From positions 2,234,815 to 2,298,814 of the forward strand of contig CM064691.1 in NCBI GenBank assembly GCA_032717465.1: DNA of 64,000 nucleotides. The letters are read 5' to 3'. A program made the translations under genes and the position numbers. Shown one piece after another: positions 1-11,061 of this stretch; position 1 is the first letter of the stretch; each line of letters opens with the position of its first letter. The DNA is from Coenobita brevimanus. Taxonomy: Eukaryota; Arthropoda; Malacostraca; Decapoda; Coenobitidae. Below the pieces are notes generated by a model. It made no database searches. It had not been told where the DNA came from and saw only the letters and a program-made list of their open reading frames with translations.

Positions 1-1945
1 TTACTTGATAACCTAAATCATGGGGAAAGGAAAAATATATTTAGGGTGGCAGGTCAGGTGAAGAGGGATAATCGGGATATCATAGGTGAGCAGTGTGTGA
101 AGAATGATGAAGGAAGGGTAGTGGTGAACAGTGAGGATATTAAAGATGCATGGAGAGAGCATTATAACCGGTTGTTGAATGAGGAGTTTGACTGGGACAG
201 GGAAGGTTTGGAGCCAGCAGATCCAGTGTCTGGCCCTTGGCCTTTGATTGATATTGCTACTGTGAGTGAGGCAATAGGCAGGATGAGGGTGGGGAAGGCA
301 GCAGGTGTGTCTGGGTTGACTGCCGAAATGTTGAAGGACTCAGGCAATATAGGGGTGAGTTTAGTCACTGACCTGATAAATAGGATTATTTATGAGTGTG
401 TTGTCCCAGATGATTGGCTGAAGAGTGTAATTGTAAATGTGTATAAAGGGAAGGGTGATGCCCTGGAAAGAGGAAATTATAGAGGTATAAAGCTTTTAGA
501 TCAGATAATGAAGGTAATGGAGAGAGTTTTAGAAGGTATGATTAGAGAAAGAGTGAATATTGATGAGATGCAGATTGGGTTTATGCCAGGTAGGGGGACC
601 ACTGATGCCATATTCATTGTTCGACAGCTTCAGGAAAAATATACTGGTAGGAGAAGGGATCTTTATTTTGTTTTTGTTGATTTGGAAAAGGCCTTTGACA
701 GAGTCCCTAGAGAGGTGAAGTGGGCAATGAGAAAGCTTGGCTTGGAGGAGTGGCTGGTTAGGGTGGTTATGGCCATGTATGTGGGTGCTCACACCCAGGT
801 GAGAGTGAATGGAGATTTGAGTGATGAGTTTTCCGTGAATGTTGGTGTGCATCAGGGGTCAGTCTTGAGTCCCATGTTGTTTATCATGGTACTTGAAGCC
901 CTTTCACGTGACTTTAGAAACGGACTCCCGTGGGAGTTGTTGTATGCTGATGATTTGGTGTTGATTGCAGAGAATGAAAGGGAGGCGGAGGAAAGGTTTA
1001 GGAAGTGGAGAGATGGTATGGGGCACAAGGGTTTAAGGGTAAATGCAGATAAAACAAAAGTGATGATAATTAGGGTTCGTGGTGGTACTGTCAAGGACGA
1101 GGGAGTGGCCATGTGCAGTTTGCCACAAGGGTGTGGGAAGTAATTCCATCTTGTGCGGTGTTTGTGATAAATGGGTGCACAAGAGATGTAGTGGTATCAG
1201 AGGTAGACTGCGAGATAATGCTGATTTTATGTGTACGGCGTGCCGGGGTGAGCAGGTGGAGATCGTCAGACGTGAAAGGATTGAACTTGCTGGTGAATCT
1301 CTTGAGTGTGTGGAAGAGTTTTGTTATTTGGGAGACATGTTGTGTGCTGGAGGTGGGGCTGGAGCTAGCTCTGTGGCTAGGGTGAGATGTGGTTGGAAGA
1401 AGTTCAGGGAGCTCTTGCCTCTCCTGACATTGAGAGGGCTCTCCCTACGTGCTAAGGGGTCTTTGTATGCAGCATGTGTTAGGAGTGTAATGCTGTATGA
1501 CAGTGAGACCTGGGCAGTGAAGGAGGAAGACATTCGCCGGCTCAGACGTACAGAAATGACAATGATTAGGTGGATGTGCAGTGCGTCCCTGCGTCCAAGG
1601 CCTGGAGGGGCTGGGTTTACAATGGAAGAGTTGAGAGGTAGGATGGGACTGGAGTGTATTGGTGTTGTGATGAGGAGAGGTAGATTGAGGTGGTTTGGAC
1701 ATGTGGAGAGGATGGGGGATGATAATTGGGTGAGGAAGGTGAGAAGTGTTAATATTCGGGGTGGGGTTATGAGGGGTAGACCGAGAAAGACATGGGACGA
1801 GGTCATTAAGTGTGACCTTAGGGTTAAGGGACTGAACAGGGAGGCTGCAATGGATCGTGCAGCGTGGAGAGCCGCCACTAGGTGACCAAGGCCGACACAT
1901 GCAAGCATGTTGGAGCCTTTAAAAACGAAACGAAAACGAAACGAT
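1..1945 (+). mobile_element. LINE with PHD-like finger, copy 1 (5' end outside window)
   Basis: A non-LTR reverse transcriptase runs from the window edge. ORF 46-1143 holds finger and palm motifs: GKAAGVSGLTAEML, a KGKGDALERGNYRGI block, FVDLEKAFDRVP, VHQGSVLSPMLF and the catalytic LLYADDLVL (about 937-960). ORF 1079-1885 in another frame holds a zinc finger and a C-terminal domain ending GRPRKTWDEV. The frame breaks near 1105: two bases are missing compared with the copy at 12270-12866, where RT and finger are in one frame. The finger reads C-x2-C-x10-C-x2-C-x4-H-x2-C-x14-C-x2-C, PHD-like spacing. The 3' end is a conserved tag with acatgcaagcatgttggagc and a CGAAA-rich tail. RTE-like or a close relative is my best guess for the clade. 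Dead copy. Confidence 0.85.
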
Positions 1946-1979
1946 ATAAATACATATATATATAAATACACACACATAG

Positions 1980-2012
<33 letters not shown>

Positions 2013-2067
2013 TAGATAGATAGATAGATAGATAGATATATACATATAAATATATATATATATATAA

Positions 2068-2111
<44 letters not shown>

Positions 2112-2127
2112 GTCTATCTATCTATCT
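1946..2127. repeat. Microsatellite (TA)n / (GATA)n
   Basis: Alternating TATA, CACA and GATA tracts lie between the 3' ends of two oppositely oriented LINEs. Tyr/Ile-rich ORFs here are translation artefacts. Confidence 0.9.
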
Positions 2128-2797
2128 ATTGCCAGATGCCTCAATCCCGTTTGGGATGGCCACAAACAAATCGCCTCCAAGTCGCCCTGTCCCCCGCCAT
2201 TTCACTGCCCTGCTCCCAACTCACACCCCCGTCTCTCATATACCTCTCCACCCCATCCCTCCATCTCATCCTCGGCCTCCCCCTCCCTCTTCCCCCCTCC
2301 ACCTCACTCACATACACTCTCTTCGTCAGTCTTTCACCCTCCATCCTCTCCACATGGCCAAACCACCTCAGTGTGTTCCTCATAACGCTTCCTATCACAT
2401 CCACATCCACACCACAACACTCCTTTATATCCTCATTCGTCAGCCTGTCCCTCCACGTGACTCCACAGGGTCCTCTTAAATAACTCATTTCCAATGCTCT
2501 CACTCTTGACTTGTGTCCCTCCAACAATGTCCAAGCTTCACTTCCGTACGTTAGAGTTGGTATCACAATACTGTCATGTAGTAACTTTTTCACTTCCATG
2601 CTCACTTCCCTGTTTCTTATCACTGCTTTCAAAGAACCAGCAACCTTTCTTCCCTGCTGTACCCTTTCAAGCACTTCACCCTCCAAACCTCCATCCTTAC
2701 TCATCACACAACCCAAGTACTTAAACGTACTCACATTTTCCAATTCCTCACCATCCAACCTCGCTGTACATTCACTAACTTCACCTCTCTCACACAC
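2128..2797 (-). mobile_element. RTE-like LINE 3' fragment, subfamily II (minus strand)
   Basis: On the minus strand about 220 codons are open: [75 protein letters not shown], then GRGRPRMRWRDGVERYM, ending FVCGHPKRD. This is the C-terminal domain that follows RT in the RTE copies of this window. The 5' end is lost at a microsatellite; the 3' end is a (TAGA)n tail near 2110. Tetranucleotide tails instead of poly(A) are typical of RTE-type LINEs. EN and RT are missing. Confidence 0.85.
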
Positions 2798-2801
2798 ACA
2801 T

Positions 2802-2850
<49 letters not shown>

Positions 2851-2873
2851 TAGATAGATAGATAGATATACTG

Positions 2874-2911
<38 letters not shown>

Positions 2912-2972
2912 CACACACACAGATAGATAGATAGATAGATATATATATTTATATATATACATATACATACCG
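2798..2972. repeat. Microsatellite (TA)n / (CA)n / (GATA)n
   Basis: Mixed TA, CA and GATA repeats separate the RTE fragment from the Tigger-type element. Confidence 0.9.
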
Positions 2973-4078
2973 TATATATTTTCATCATCATCATCAGCTG
3001 TTTGAGTGTCCACTGCAGGAAGACCCTCCTTCTCTTGGATAATGCACCTGCCCATCCGTGCGACAAGGACTTGGTGGCTGAAAATGGGCGCATTAGGTGC
3101 ATGTTTATGCCACCTAATACGACTGCTCTCATCCAACCAATGGACCAAGGAGAGCTCGTGGCAACGAAGAGGCTGTACCGAAGGAAGTTTTTGGATGAGG
3201 ACACGCACAGAGAGGGACGGGACACGCGAGGCCAGCAGACTTTGGAAAACATTCGCCGCTACATCAACTCTGCAATCTAAAACTGGGCCAGTGCATGGAA
3301 GTCCCTGTCAAGACTCTAGAAAATGGTTGGTCTCGTCTGCTTCTCGGAACGGATGTGGAGCACGATTTCCTAGGTTTTGATGTGGATGATTTCCATGCAC
3401 GTCTACGTGCACATGGCGACAACGTTGATGTGGACAAAGTGCGTGAGTGGTTGGATGACGACGAGGGCGATCCTGGGTATCAGACCATGTCTGATATCGA
3501 GAACGTATCTTCAGTTGCTGGTGTCAGTACCCAACTTGAAGATTCTGACGAGGACAGCGACGATGATGAGGACTCCTCTCAGCGTGACACTACTCCAGCC
3601 ATCCCCAAGCTGAGCGCACTCCGGGAACATGTAGAGTTCGTTGTCGACTACCTGAAACACCCAGACTGCGACAGGGAGATGGGGCCATTGGGACTTGTGG
3701 AGGAAGTGTGCGCTTTCAGACAGCGCATCATTAATCACCAAAATTGTCGTTCCTTGTGTCAATCAACCACTGACAGCTTTTTCAGACCCGTGACCCCCGC
3801 TGTGCTCAGCCCTGGCTCCACACCATTGCCTCCCCAAGACAGGCCCTCATCCTCCAAGCCACACCCCAGCACATCAGACACAGTGGAGTTGCCACTGGAC
3901 GTGAGTTTGCGCCTCTCTTCAGAGTCGTCTTCAATGGGCAGTCCATCACCATGTCCCAGTGACGCACCCCTAGGCCACCTGCATCAGCTACTCTCAGACT
4001 CTGACAGTGAATAAACAGAGAGAACTTGCTACTAGACCACACGGGAATTTACAGTGTTGTGCAGTGAAAAAACAGTGC

Positions 4079-4335
4079 ACAGTGTTAAGAAATTAGAATT
4101 CTGAGTGCAAAGACTTAAGTGCAGAGTGGAACACTGATTTTTCTGACGTTCAATGGAGCGCAAATTAGACTAGTGTGTGTAGTGTTAAAAAAAATGGATT
4201 TATGAGTGCAAAGACTTAAATGCATAGTGCAACATTTATTTCATTAAGGTACAATGGAGCGCAAATTGGAGTAGAGTGTGTAGTGTTAAGAAAATGGATT
4301 TATGAGTGCAAATGACTAAGTTCAGTGCAAGACTT
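4079..4335. repeat. Three tandem ~100-bp repeats
   Basis: The phrase agtgttaa...gagtgcaaa(g)actta recurs near 4080, 4180 and 4282, with a shared tcaatggagcgcaaatt block. The repeats lie in the 3' non-coding part of the Tigger-like element. Confidence 0.75.
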
Positions 4336-4414
4336 CATGTACAGTGTACTGCAGGTGCTTCAGGTACTCTTTTCTACTGTCAGAGTCTGAGAGAAGGCGG
4401 ATTATTCATCGAGA

Positions 4415-4800
4415 TGGCGAGGGACTTGTTGTAAGTACCCAGAATGTTTCATACTGTGCTGCATTTTCCATACTTACCTCTCAAATCTCATTTCACTCTT
4501 TTATGTTCCTTATTGGTGTGAATAGGGTCTTAGGTGCTATGCATGTCCAGTAGGGACATGTTTTTCTGAGTTAGGTTAGGTTAGGATCCATAAGTAACCA
4601 GTCCAAGAGACAGGGACTTGTTGTAAGTACCCAGAATGTTTAATATTTATATTCACCTCTAAAACCTCATTCTCTGGATCTTCTGCATTTATTTCAGTCT
4701 TTACATCCCTTATTGGTGTGAATTGGGTCTTAAATAGGTGCTATGCATGTCCAGTAGAGAGTTGTATAGGTATTTTTCTGAGTCAGGGTAGGTTAGGGTA
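4415..4800. repeat. Two tandem ~190-bp repeats
   Basis: gggacttgttgtaagtaccc starts units near 4425 and 4612. Both contain cttattggtgtgaat, gctatgcatgtccagtag and a GGTTAGG-rich end. Confidence 0.75.
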
Positions 4801-4933
4801 CATAAGCACAAGTCCAGGAGGCTAGGGCCCACTATCCGGACGGGACCACTTTCCGGACATGCCTTTGGCTCTATTACATGGGATAGTGGAGGGATTACTG
4901 TATATATATATATATATATATATACAGTATATA

Positions 4934-5938
4934 CAGGGTGTTTTAAAAAATTTGATATAATTTCGCAACGTAATAACGTTGCCAATTCTCATTCAAATGA
5001 CCTCAAAATTTAACAGCATGTGTAGAAACAGGTCAAAATTTTATGTTTAATGTTTTATGTTTTTATCTTTTCAGGTATCGAAACGCCATTCACTGGAAAA
5101 GGGAAGGCAGTTTGTGTGTAAAAGTATGCTTGAACACAGTCTAACAAGACTGTCCAGCGTACATTTGTGAGAGTTCTCTAAAAATGCACCAACTGCAAAG
5201 CAGATCTGGACATGGCACAAAAAGTTCAGAGAGGAAGGGTGTCTGTGCAGGGCAAAAGGATCTGGACAACCACCAGTATTGGAAGAGATGGTCGAGCAGG
5301 TTCGAGAAAAACTCTTGCAAAGCCCCAAGAAGTCCATAAGAAGAGCAAGTCTGGAAACCAAGATTCCTAGAATGACAGCTTGGTGTGCCCTGTGGAAACG
5401 CTTGCAAATGAAATCCTACAAGCTGCAACTCATTCAGGCCTTAAAGGCAGATGACAAGCGAAAGCACAAACAATTCTGTGTTGATATGCAAGAGAAACCT
5501 GAAGAAGACAAGTTCAACAAATGTCTTGTTTTCAGTGATGAGGCCACATTTCATACGAATGGCAAAGTCAACAGGCATAATGTTCGCATTTGGGGCGAAG
5601 AAAATCCCCACGCCACAGTTAAGCACAAGAGGGACTCACCAAAAGTGAATGTGTTCTGCGCCATTGCCAAGAATCATCTTCATGGCCCGTTTCTCTTTGA
5701 GGGAAATGTGACCAATGATGTTTATCTGCAAATGCTTCAGAACTGGCTACTGGATGAGCTCACTGCAAATGAACATGAAGACTTCATTTTTCAACAGGAT
5801 GCGACTCCACCTTACTGGAAGCTCACTGTGCAGGTTTATCTCAATGAGAATCTGCCAGGGAGATGGATCAGGCGTGATGGTGATGAAGACAATGTGCTGT
5901 TGAAATGGCCGCACACATTGCGATTTTTTTCTCTGGGG

Positions 5939-5940
<2 letters not shown>
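4934..5940 (+). pseudogene. IS630/Tc1-mariner superfamily transposase remnant
   Basis: A start CAGGGTGTTTTAAAAAATTT at 4934, after a (TA)n tract, looks like a terminal repeat. Frame 5279-5935 encodes SPKKSIRRASLETKIPRMT (helix-turn-helix region), then SYKLQLIQALKADDKRKHKQ, LVFSDEATFHTNGKVNRHNV (first Asp), IWGEENPHATVKH and EDFIFQQDATPPYW (second Asp). The expected WPPRSPDL segment is reduced to KWPHTLRFF before a TA microsatellite cuts it off. Upstream, the N-terminal part is readable but carries a stop (before 5279). The right terminal repeat was not found. Confidence 0.8.

Positions 5941-5985
<45 letters not shown>
5941..5985. repeat. Microsatellite (TA)n(CA)n
   Basis: Dinucleotide tract at the broken 3' end of the transposase remnant. 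Confidence 0.9.
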
Positions 5986-6971
5986 TTCAGGTAGGATGCT
6001 GCGTCTATATTCCCTTCCCAACAGATATCCTATATGTAACCATCTTGAAGAGCTATCACAAATGACAGTCTTCTTTTATGTTACTAAATCAACAAGCAAA
6101 CCTGCTGGATATGAGTCACAAGTCCATGTGAACCTCCTCCTGAAGATGGTATTTGTAAACATGCAGATTTTAGAAGAAAACCCACTACTGTATTAGTGAG
6201 CCCTCACACCACCATCCTAAACAATGGGTTCTTCTACTCTCCTTGATGCTATCTCATCCTTTACGCATGCCTGCCTGCCCTTCTTCGATAGGCAATGACA
6301 AAAAACAGCCAAGCATCGCCAAGTGCTAGAAGTGGTACATTGAAATGCCCCAGCTGACCACGCCACAGCCAATACAACTTGAGATCCACATAGTATATGT
6401 GCCCTTGTTGATGATATTTCATCACCACCTTCTTTTCTACCGAGTAAAATGAAGTATCTGAGACCAGGGAGTGACTTATAAGGAGAACTGTAGCTTCCAG
6501 GACACTACTGTACATTCCTAGGGTTCACAAACTGAAGGTTTTATTCTAAAACCCACCATTTCACCATAGGTGCAAAAAGGGGAGCAATAACCTCAAAGTT
6601 ATTAGCGAGTGCCAAACTGTAATAAGCTAAGTACTTTCACCATGGCAGTAGCACTGATAAGGAACACACAATGGTGCTCTGCACCCCGAGTGGAGCTAAG
6701 CAGCTGTGGTATCCACCCAGGAACCTAATCTCCTCGTATGTCCCTGCATCTTGCAATGCCAAAGGACCCTGGTCCAGCCGTAGAGGGACAATGTTTACAA
6801 CAATGGGGCATGTGATCCCTACACAGTGTATGTGTGCTTTACTGTATACTTCCTGCAAGTTGGCTCCATAGAAGCACTTGCTTACCTTTGGTTGACAGGT
6901 CTATTCAGTCAGACACACCAGGATTAAGGAACAATGCCAACAACCACAGAAGTGAACCAGGCAACACTAAC
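5986..6971. other. Intronic or flanking DNA, nothing recognised
   Basis: No supported coding exon. A minus-strand ORF at 6637-6858 was tested as the next HERC1 exon and has no RCC1 motif. Confidence 0.6.
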
Positions 6972-7124
6972 CTCTGAGTCATGAGTGAGTGCCAAAACGT
7001 GAGAATCACCAGCTGAGATGTCTACAATTCTAAGTGCAGCCAGTTCATCAACAGGTCGTGGCCGCAACATGGTGGCCTCCGGTGCCCCTAAGGCCAAGCA
7101 TGGTCCCGTGCCCCACACCCACAC
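6972..7124 (-). CDS. HERC1: HERC1-like exon: RLD1 blades 5-6
   Basis: The exon (153 nt, 51 codons) has acceptor cccatttacag and donor TCAGAG|gttagt, with phase 0 at both ends. The peptide reads VWVWGTGPCLALGAPEATML, RPRPVDELAALRIVDISAGD, then SHVLALTHDSE. It matches remembered HERC1 text (CLGCGSSEATALRP, ELAATRIVD, GDSHCLALSHDNE). The conserved YGRLG loop of an ordinary blade is replaced by PCLALG, as in HERC1. The next exon should start with a V-[YA]-WG motif in phase 0; none was found between 1 and 6971. Confidence 0.93.
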
Positions 7125-7949
7125 CTGTAAATGGGAGTTGTCACCGGCCTGCACCTGTGGCCAAGCGGGACCAGGTCAGTGTGGTAGTTTACAGGTCAAC
7201 ATTATGCAAAAGAGCCTGTATTCTTGTCTGCTAAGATGACTTGCTAGCATCTCTTTCTTATCAGCTTATTTCTGCATATGGCACACACATATTCTCTCCA
7301 GAGTTTTTAATGTAACTAATGTCAGTAATTAAATGATACATATAATATCAAGTTAATAACTAGAGCGCAATATGCAAAAAATAAAACTGCTGAAGAAGAT
7401 GTGTTAGAAAGCCTCATAGCTGATGAAAATACAGCCCAAGGTCACCACACAAACAGTAAGCAAAATTTCCATTCACCTCAGTTTGTGTCACAGGCCAATT
7501 TATTGCAGTGACATGACAATGAATGTGTACTAAAAAAATATATTTTAGTTACAATTAAAGAGACAACTGCAGAAACAAATAAAAATCTTTGTCTTATTTA
7601 AAACTTGCCAAAATGCATACCAAAAACTAAATATCCTGATAATTTATCAATTAGCTGCTTACAAGTATATGCATTTGCTTATCAATAAGCTAATGTCCAT
7701 CAACCACAAAACAAGCACTAAGTGTGCAGTACACTTCACATTCTAGTATAATTAGCAAAAATTTACCAAATAGGAAATGCTTGCACATAGTAAGGTTAAG
7801 GAAAGAGTTTGATCTGTAACAGAACCAGACAACACTCAAGGGGCACTATGATTTTAACTCACTTAGCTAGTACAGAAAAACATTATAGTTCAGTAGATAG
7901 CAGAGTAACTCTAACTGCTATAACACTGATAAACTCTATTTTGATTGCT
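7125..7949. other. HERC1 intron, nothing recognised
   Basis: AT-rich unique-looking sequence without a supported ORF or repeat. Confidence 0.6.
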
Positions 7950-7953
7950 TTAA

Positions 7954-8403
7954 CCCCTCAACTGTGACGTACCTTTTGGAAGACATTTCCAGTAGTCTGT
8001 AGCGTTTCCTTAACAATCTTGCCAAATTTTTCAAAATTTCTACATTTCTTTATGGTTTGAAGCACACACTTATGCTTGAAGAGTGCCATACAGAAGATGA
8101 TGTAACCTTTGTCTTGCACAGTGGCAACAGTGATGACTATCTCCACCCACCTGTGTGCTGATGGGCCAACACATGCTCCAGTGATAAAAACATGATGTCT
8201 TCAACTTATCACTGTGAGGAAACCAGGGCACCTAAAGGTGTCCAATTTGTTTCCTTTGTAAATAAACTTAATTAACTGTGCATGGATTTTTATTTTTGAA
8301 TGCTCATCATTTCCATGAAAATTCTTGAATTAAAAAAGATCAATTTTCCCAAATCTCCTGCACCATGTAAGTCCCTTTTAATTGGCATGCCACAGCCTAG
8401 GGG
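7954..8403. mobile_element. TTAA-flanked piggyBac-like MITE, 450 bp
   Basis: TTAA at 7950-7953 and 8404-8407 flanks imperfect inverted termini: CCCCTCAACTGTGACGTACC on the left, and CCCCTAGGCTGTGGCATGCC read inward from the right (about 14 of 20 identical). A third end-like sequence, GACTGAAGGGG-TTAA, lies at 8758-8772, so a larger parent copy may run to there. No transposase is visible. Confidence 0.55.
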
Positions 8404-8407
8404 TTAA

Positions 8408-9145
8408 TTATGTTTTGTACAGTGTAGTGTCCTTTACAGTATGCAACTGTAATATTAGTCTCCATCATTTCCCTTTGTGTATTTGTCCAGTTTAAAACTG
8501 AATACAATGTGGTGCAACTACAGCCATGCTAAGTGATTCTGGAAACAAAACAGCAGTCTTTAAACCTTTCAATCCAGGAATGTCTTCTTTCATTTTATGC
8601 AGTACTTGCTTTATACAGATGATTTTATCCAGCTTAAGAGATGTTTTTTGAACTGGAGGAGTTAGAGAGTCTTCACTGACTACTCCATTTTTTGATGACC
8701 TTCCTAACTTTAAAATCATCTAGTGGTGTGCTGAGTAAATTGAAAAATACATTACTGGACTGAAGGGGTTAAGGCTTGCTGATGATTGGACCTGAACTAG
8801 TATGTTAGAGACCAAACTCATTTATGTGCAACCCAAGGTGGGTGTACTGACAAATTACTATGTACAATGAAGGACAAATGATTGAGGTGTACAGTTTGGG
8901 GGAAAAAACTGACCTATTTTTCAAGGCATGTTTGACACATTCCTCTCTGACCAATCATATAACAGATATCTATGGTCTGAGAAATATGTCAAGTTTAAAA
9001 TCAGTAGTCAGCACAGGACAAATGAGAAGCAGAAAAAGTGAAATAATTGAACTTTTGATCCTGACTGTACACAAAGATGAAAAAGCTATAAAACCAATCC
9101 ATGCAAACCAATCACCCTCAGCAAACTTCTACAGAAGTTAACATT
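8408..9145. other. HERC1 intron, nothing firm
   Basis: Contains a short minus-strand ORF (8492-8719) without a recognised domain, and the possible outer piggyBac-like end at 8758-8772. Confidence 0.5.
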
Positions 9146-9156
9146 ATATATATCTA

Positions 9157-9218
<62 letters not shown>

Positions 9219-9229
9219 TACAGTATATA
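9146..9229. repeat. Microsatellite (TATC)n(TA)n(CA)n
   Basis: Tetranucleotide and dinucleotide tracts adjoin the MITE at 9230. Confidence 0.9.
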
Positions 9230-9699
9230 CAGTGGTCCCTCATGTTTAGCGATTTAATTAGTCTGGCGAAACCATCTTTAATGTGAAATCACTAAATGCG
9301 AAGTGTACTTTATATGGGAAAAATATCAGTTAGTCTGCGCTCATCATCCAAGTCAAACTTTTGACCCCCGATTTTCTACTTTAAGTGCTGAAAATGAAAC
9401 ACAGTGTATTAGCAATACATTATACACATACAGTACTGTATGGCTATACATCTACTCACTAGTGAAAAATACCAAATGCTCAGCACTGTGAGAGGAAAAA
9501 AAAAAAGAACCCAGGGTCGCCAGACACTCACAACAACGATAACAATGGCAATCTGGTGGCAGATGGGCAGGGCACATCACGCCCCACGTTGCTAAATGTG
9601 TAAAACAATCGCTAAATGCGTAGGATTGGTACCTTTTCTAACTTCCTGCTAAATGCGAAAATCACCAACTTGAAACAAGCTAAATGCGAGGGACCATTG
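9230..9699. mobile_element. Tigger/pogo-type MITE, 470 bp
   Basis: Terminal inverted repeats read CAGTGGTCCCTCATGTTTAG at 9230 and CAATGGTCCCTCGCATTTAG inward from 9699, each flanked by TA. Internal copies of gctaaatgcg recur near both ends. No transposase ORF. TA duplication and a CAGTGGTCCCT-type start are typical of Tigger relatives. Confidence 0.8.
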
Positions 9700-11061
9700 T
9701 ATTTATATATACTGTATATTTATATATATATATATATATATACATATGTGCGTACATATATAGGTAAATGAATAAAGACAAAAAGATGGAGATACAGATA
9801 AGTAAATATACAGATGCACAGGTATAGATATAAATATGTTACCATCTAAAACTGAAGCTTAGTAATAAAACCAAATACATGTACTAGGCTTACATGAATA
9901 AAAGAAAATATATCAACAAAAAAATTTCAAAATTTCCATTCAAAAAAATAATAATCAGCACATGCAGGACTATATCCTACTGATTATATCTAAAAGTCAG
10001 TCAGTTGTAACGTGATGCTCTGGAAGAAGAGAAATACTACACATTAAATTACAGTAAACAATAAGAAAGTGAAAATCAGTGGCTGCAGAGTCAGAAAACA
10101 TTTTACATCGCTAACATTACAGTATATTTACTAGTTACCAAGTCACCACAACAGATTTAATCATAATTTACAAGTGTCTCTAACTTAATATCTGCATCAA
10201 TTAAACACCTGCTGAATCTTAACAGGCAATCAGGAGAAGTCTGATTATTTTTCTCATTCCTGGTATACATTCAGTAATGGTTCTTAAAACCTTGGCAACC
10301 AACAACTTCAAATAATTTTTCCCTCTACTCAATCCAAGGAGATAACTGATTAAGGAAAGGGTTTAAAACCCCTCTGAACACAATCCAGAACATCTGTAAT
10401 CATGGGAGTCTTCTAGGGCTCAGTGCATGGGTGAATGATATTTTCAAATACCGAAATGTTCCTAAGGCAAAGAAACTAATCTACTGTAATCTAATTTTAA
10501 ACTGACACGCCATTTCCTCTTGGGGAATCCCCATAATGGTGTTAGTCATGGTACAGCTGATGTTTTCTAAGGCCTGGAAGTTACACCAATTGCCTAAACC
10601 AGCCAATTATTTTCCAACAGTTGCTTGTAGCAGTTGGGCAAAATGAAATCTGAGGTGTGTAATACGATTTATAACAATGCGAGAGTCTCAGCTTGAACAC
10701 TGACTATGTACAGTCACTCAGTAGATGAATCATCAAATGACTTCTTGTGGCTGAATGTTTCCTGCCTAAAAGTGACAATTATGTGGCCAGGTACCAAACT
10801 TGCAGCCACATATCTCTCTCATCGTAGCAGCCCCCAGAATACCTCTTTCAACATTTCCTACAAACTGTCTGCAACTTTCCACTTCTTGGGGCCTTTCCCA
10901 CCTTCTGGCAGTTTTCTTACCAAAGGCTGACAACCGTGCTATCTTTTCATGGTGTCTGCATTCTGAACACTGCATCTTAAGATCCTGGTATTATATATCT
11001 CAGTTAGCTGTGGTAAACAATATGTCATGTGGGTTCTCTCCTTCCCTTTTTCATATAAGAG
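9700..11061. other. HERC1 intron, AT-rich, nothing recognised
   Basis: A (TA)n tract (about 9702-9745) is followed by AT-rich sequence. Short ORFs near 10706-11132 show no recognisable domain. Confidence 0.55.

Larger units (their letters stand above)
2990..4900 (+). mobile_element. Tigger/pogo-like DNA transposon, 5'-truncated and decayed
   Basis: Frame 3002-3280 encodes the middle of a DDE_1 transposase: [27 protein letters not shown] (the second and third catalytic regions) and [12 protein letters not shown] stop then replaces the expected Tyr of a YNWASAW motif, and the frame shifts to 3295-4014. That part encodes the C-terminal tail: ENGWSRLLLGTDVEHDFLGF, an acidic DSDEDSDDDEDSS run, and a Ser/Pro-rich end at a stop near 4012. 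The terminal repeat, read inward from the right end, is CAGTAATCCCTCCACTATCC, ending at 4900 beside TA. The left half, including the DNA-binding domain, is absent. The frameshift and stop show it is inactive. Confidence 0.85.

Noticed and set aside
1878..2081. Tyr/Ile-rich ORFs over microsatellites (also near 2731-3252, 13908, 58427-58708, 59401-59656)
   Set aside because: They are translations of TA, GATA, CA or GATG repeats and show no codon pattern of a gene.
1946..2127. GATA repeats as a CRISPR-like array
   Set aside because: No spacers and no nearby cas genes; these are plain microsatellites and LINE tails.
6637..6858. Minus-strand ORF as the next HERC1 exon
   Set aside because: No WG or LGxG propeller motif in any minus-strand frame, although the location and strand would fit.
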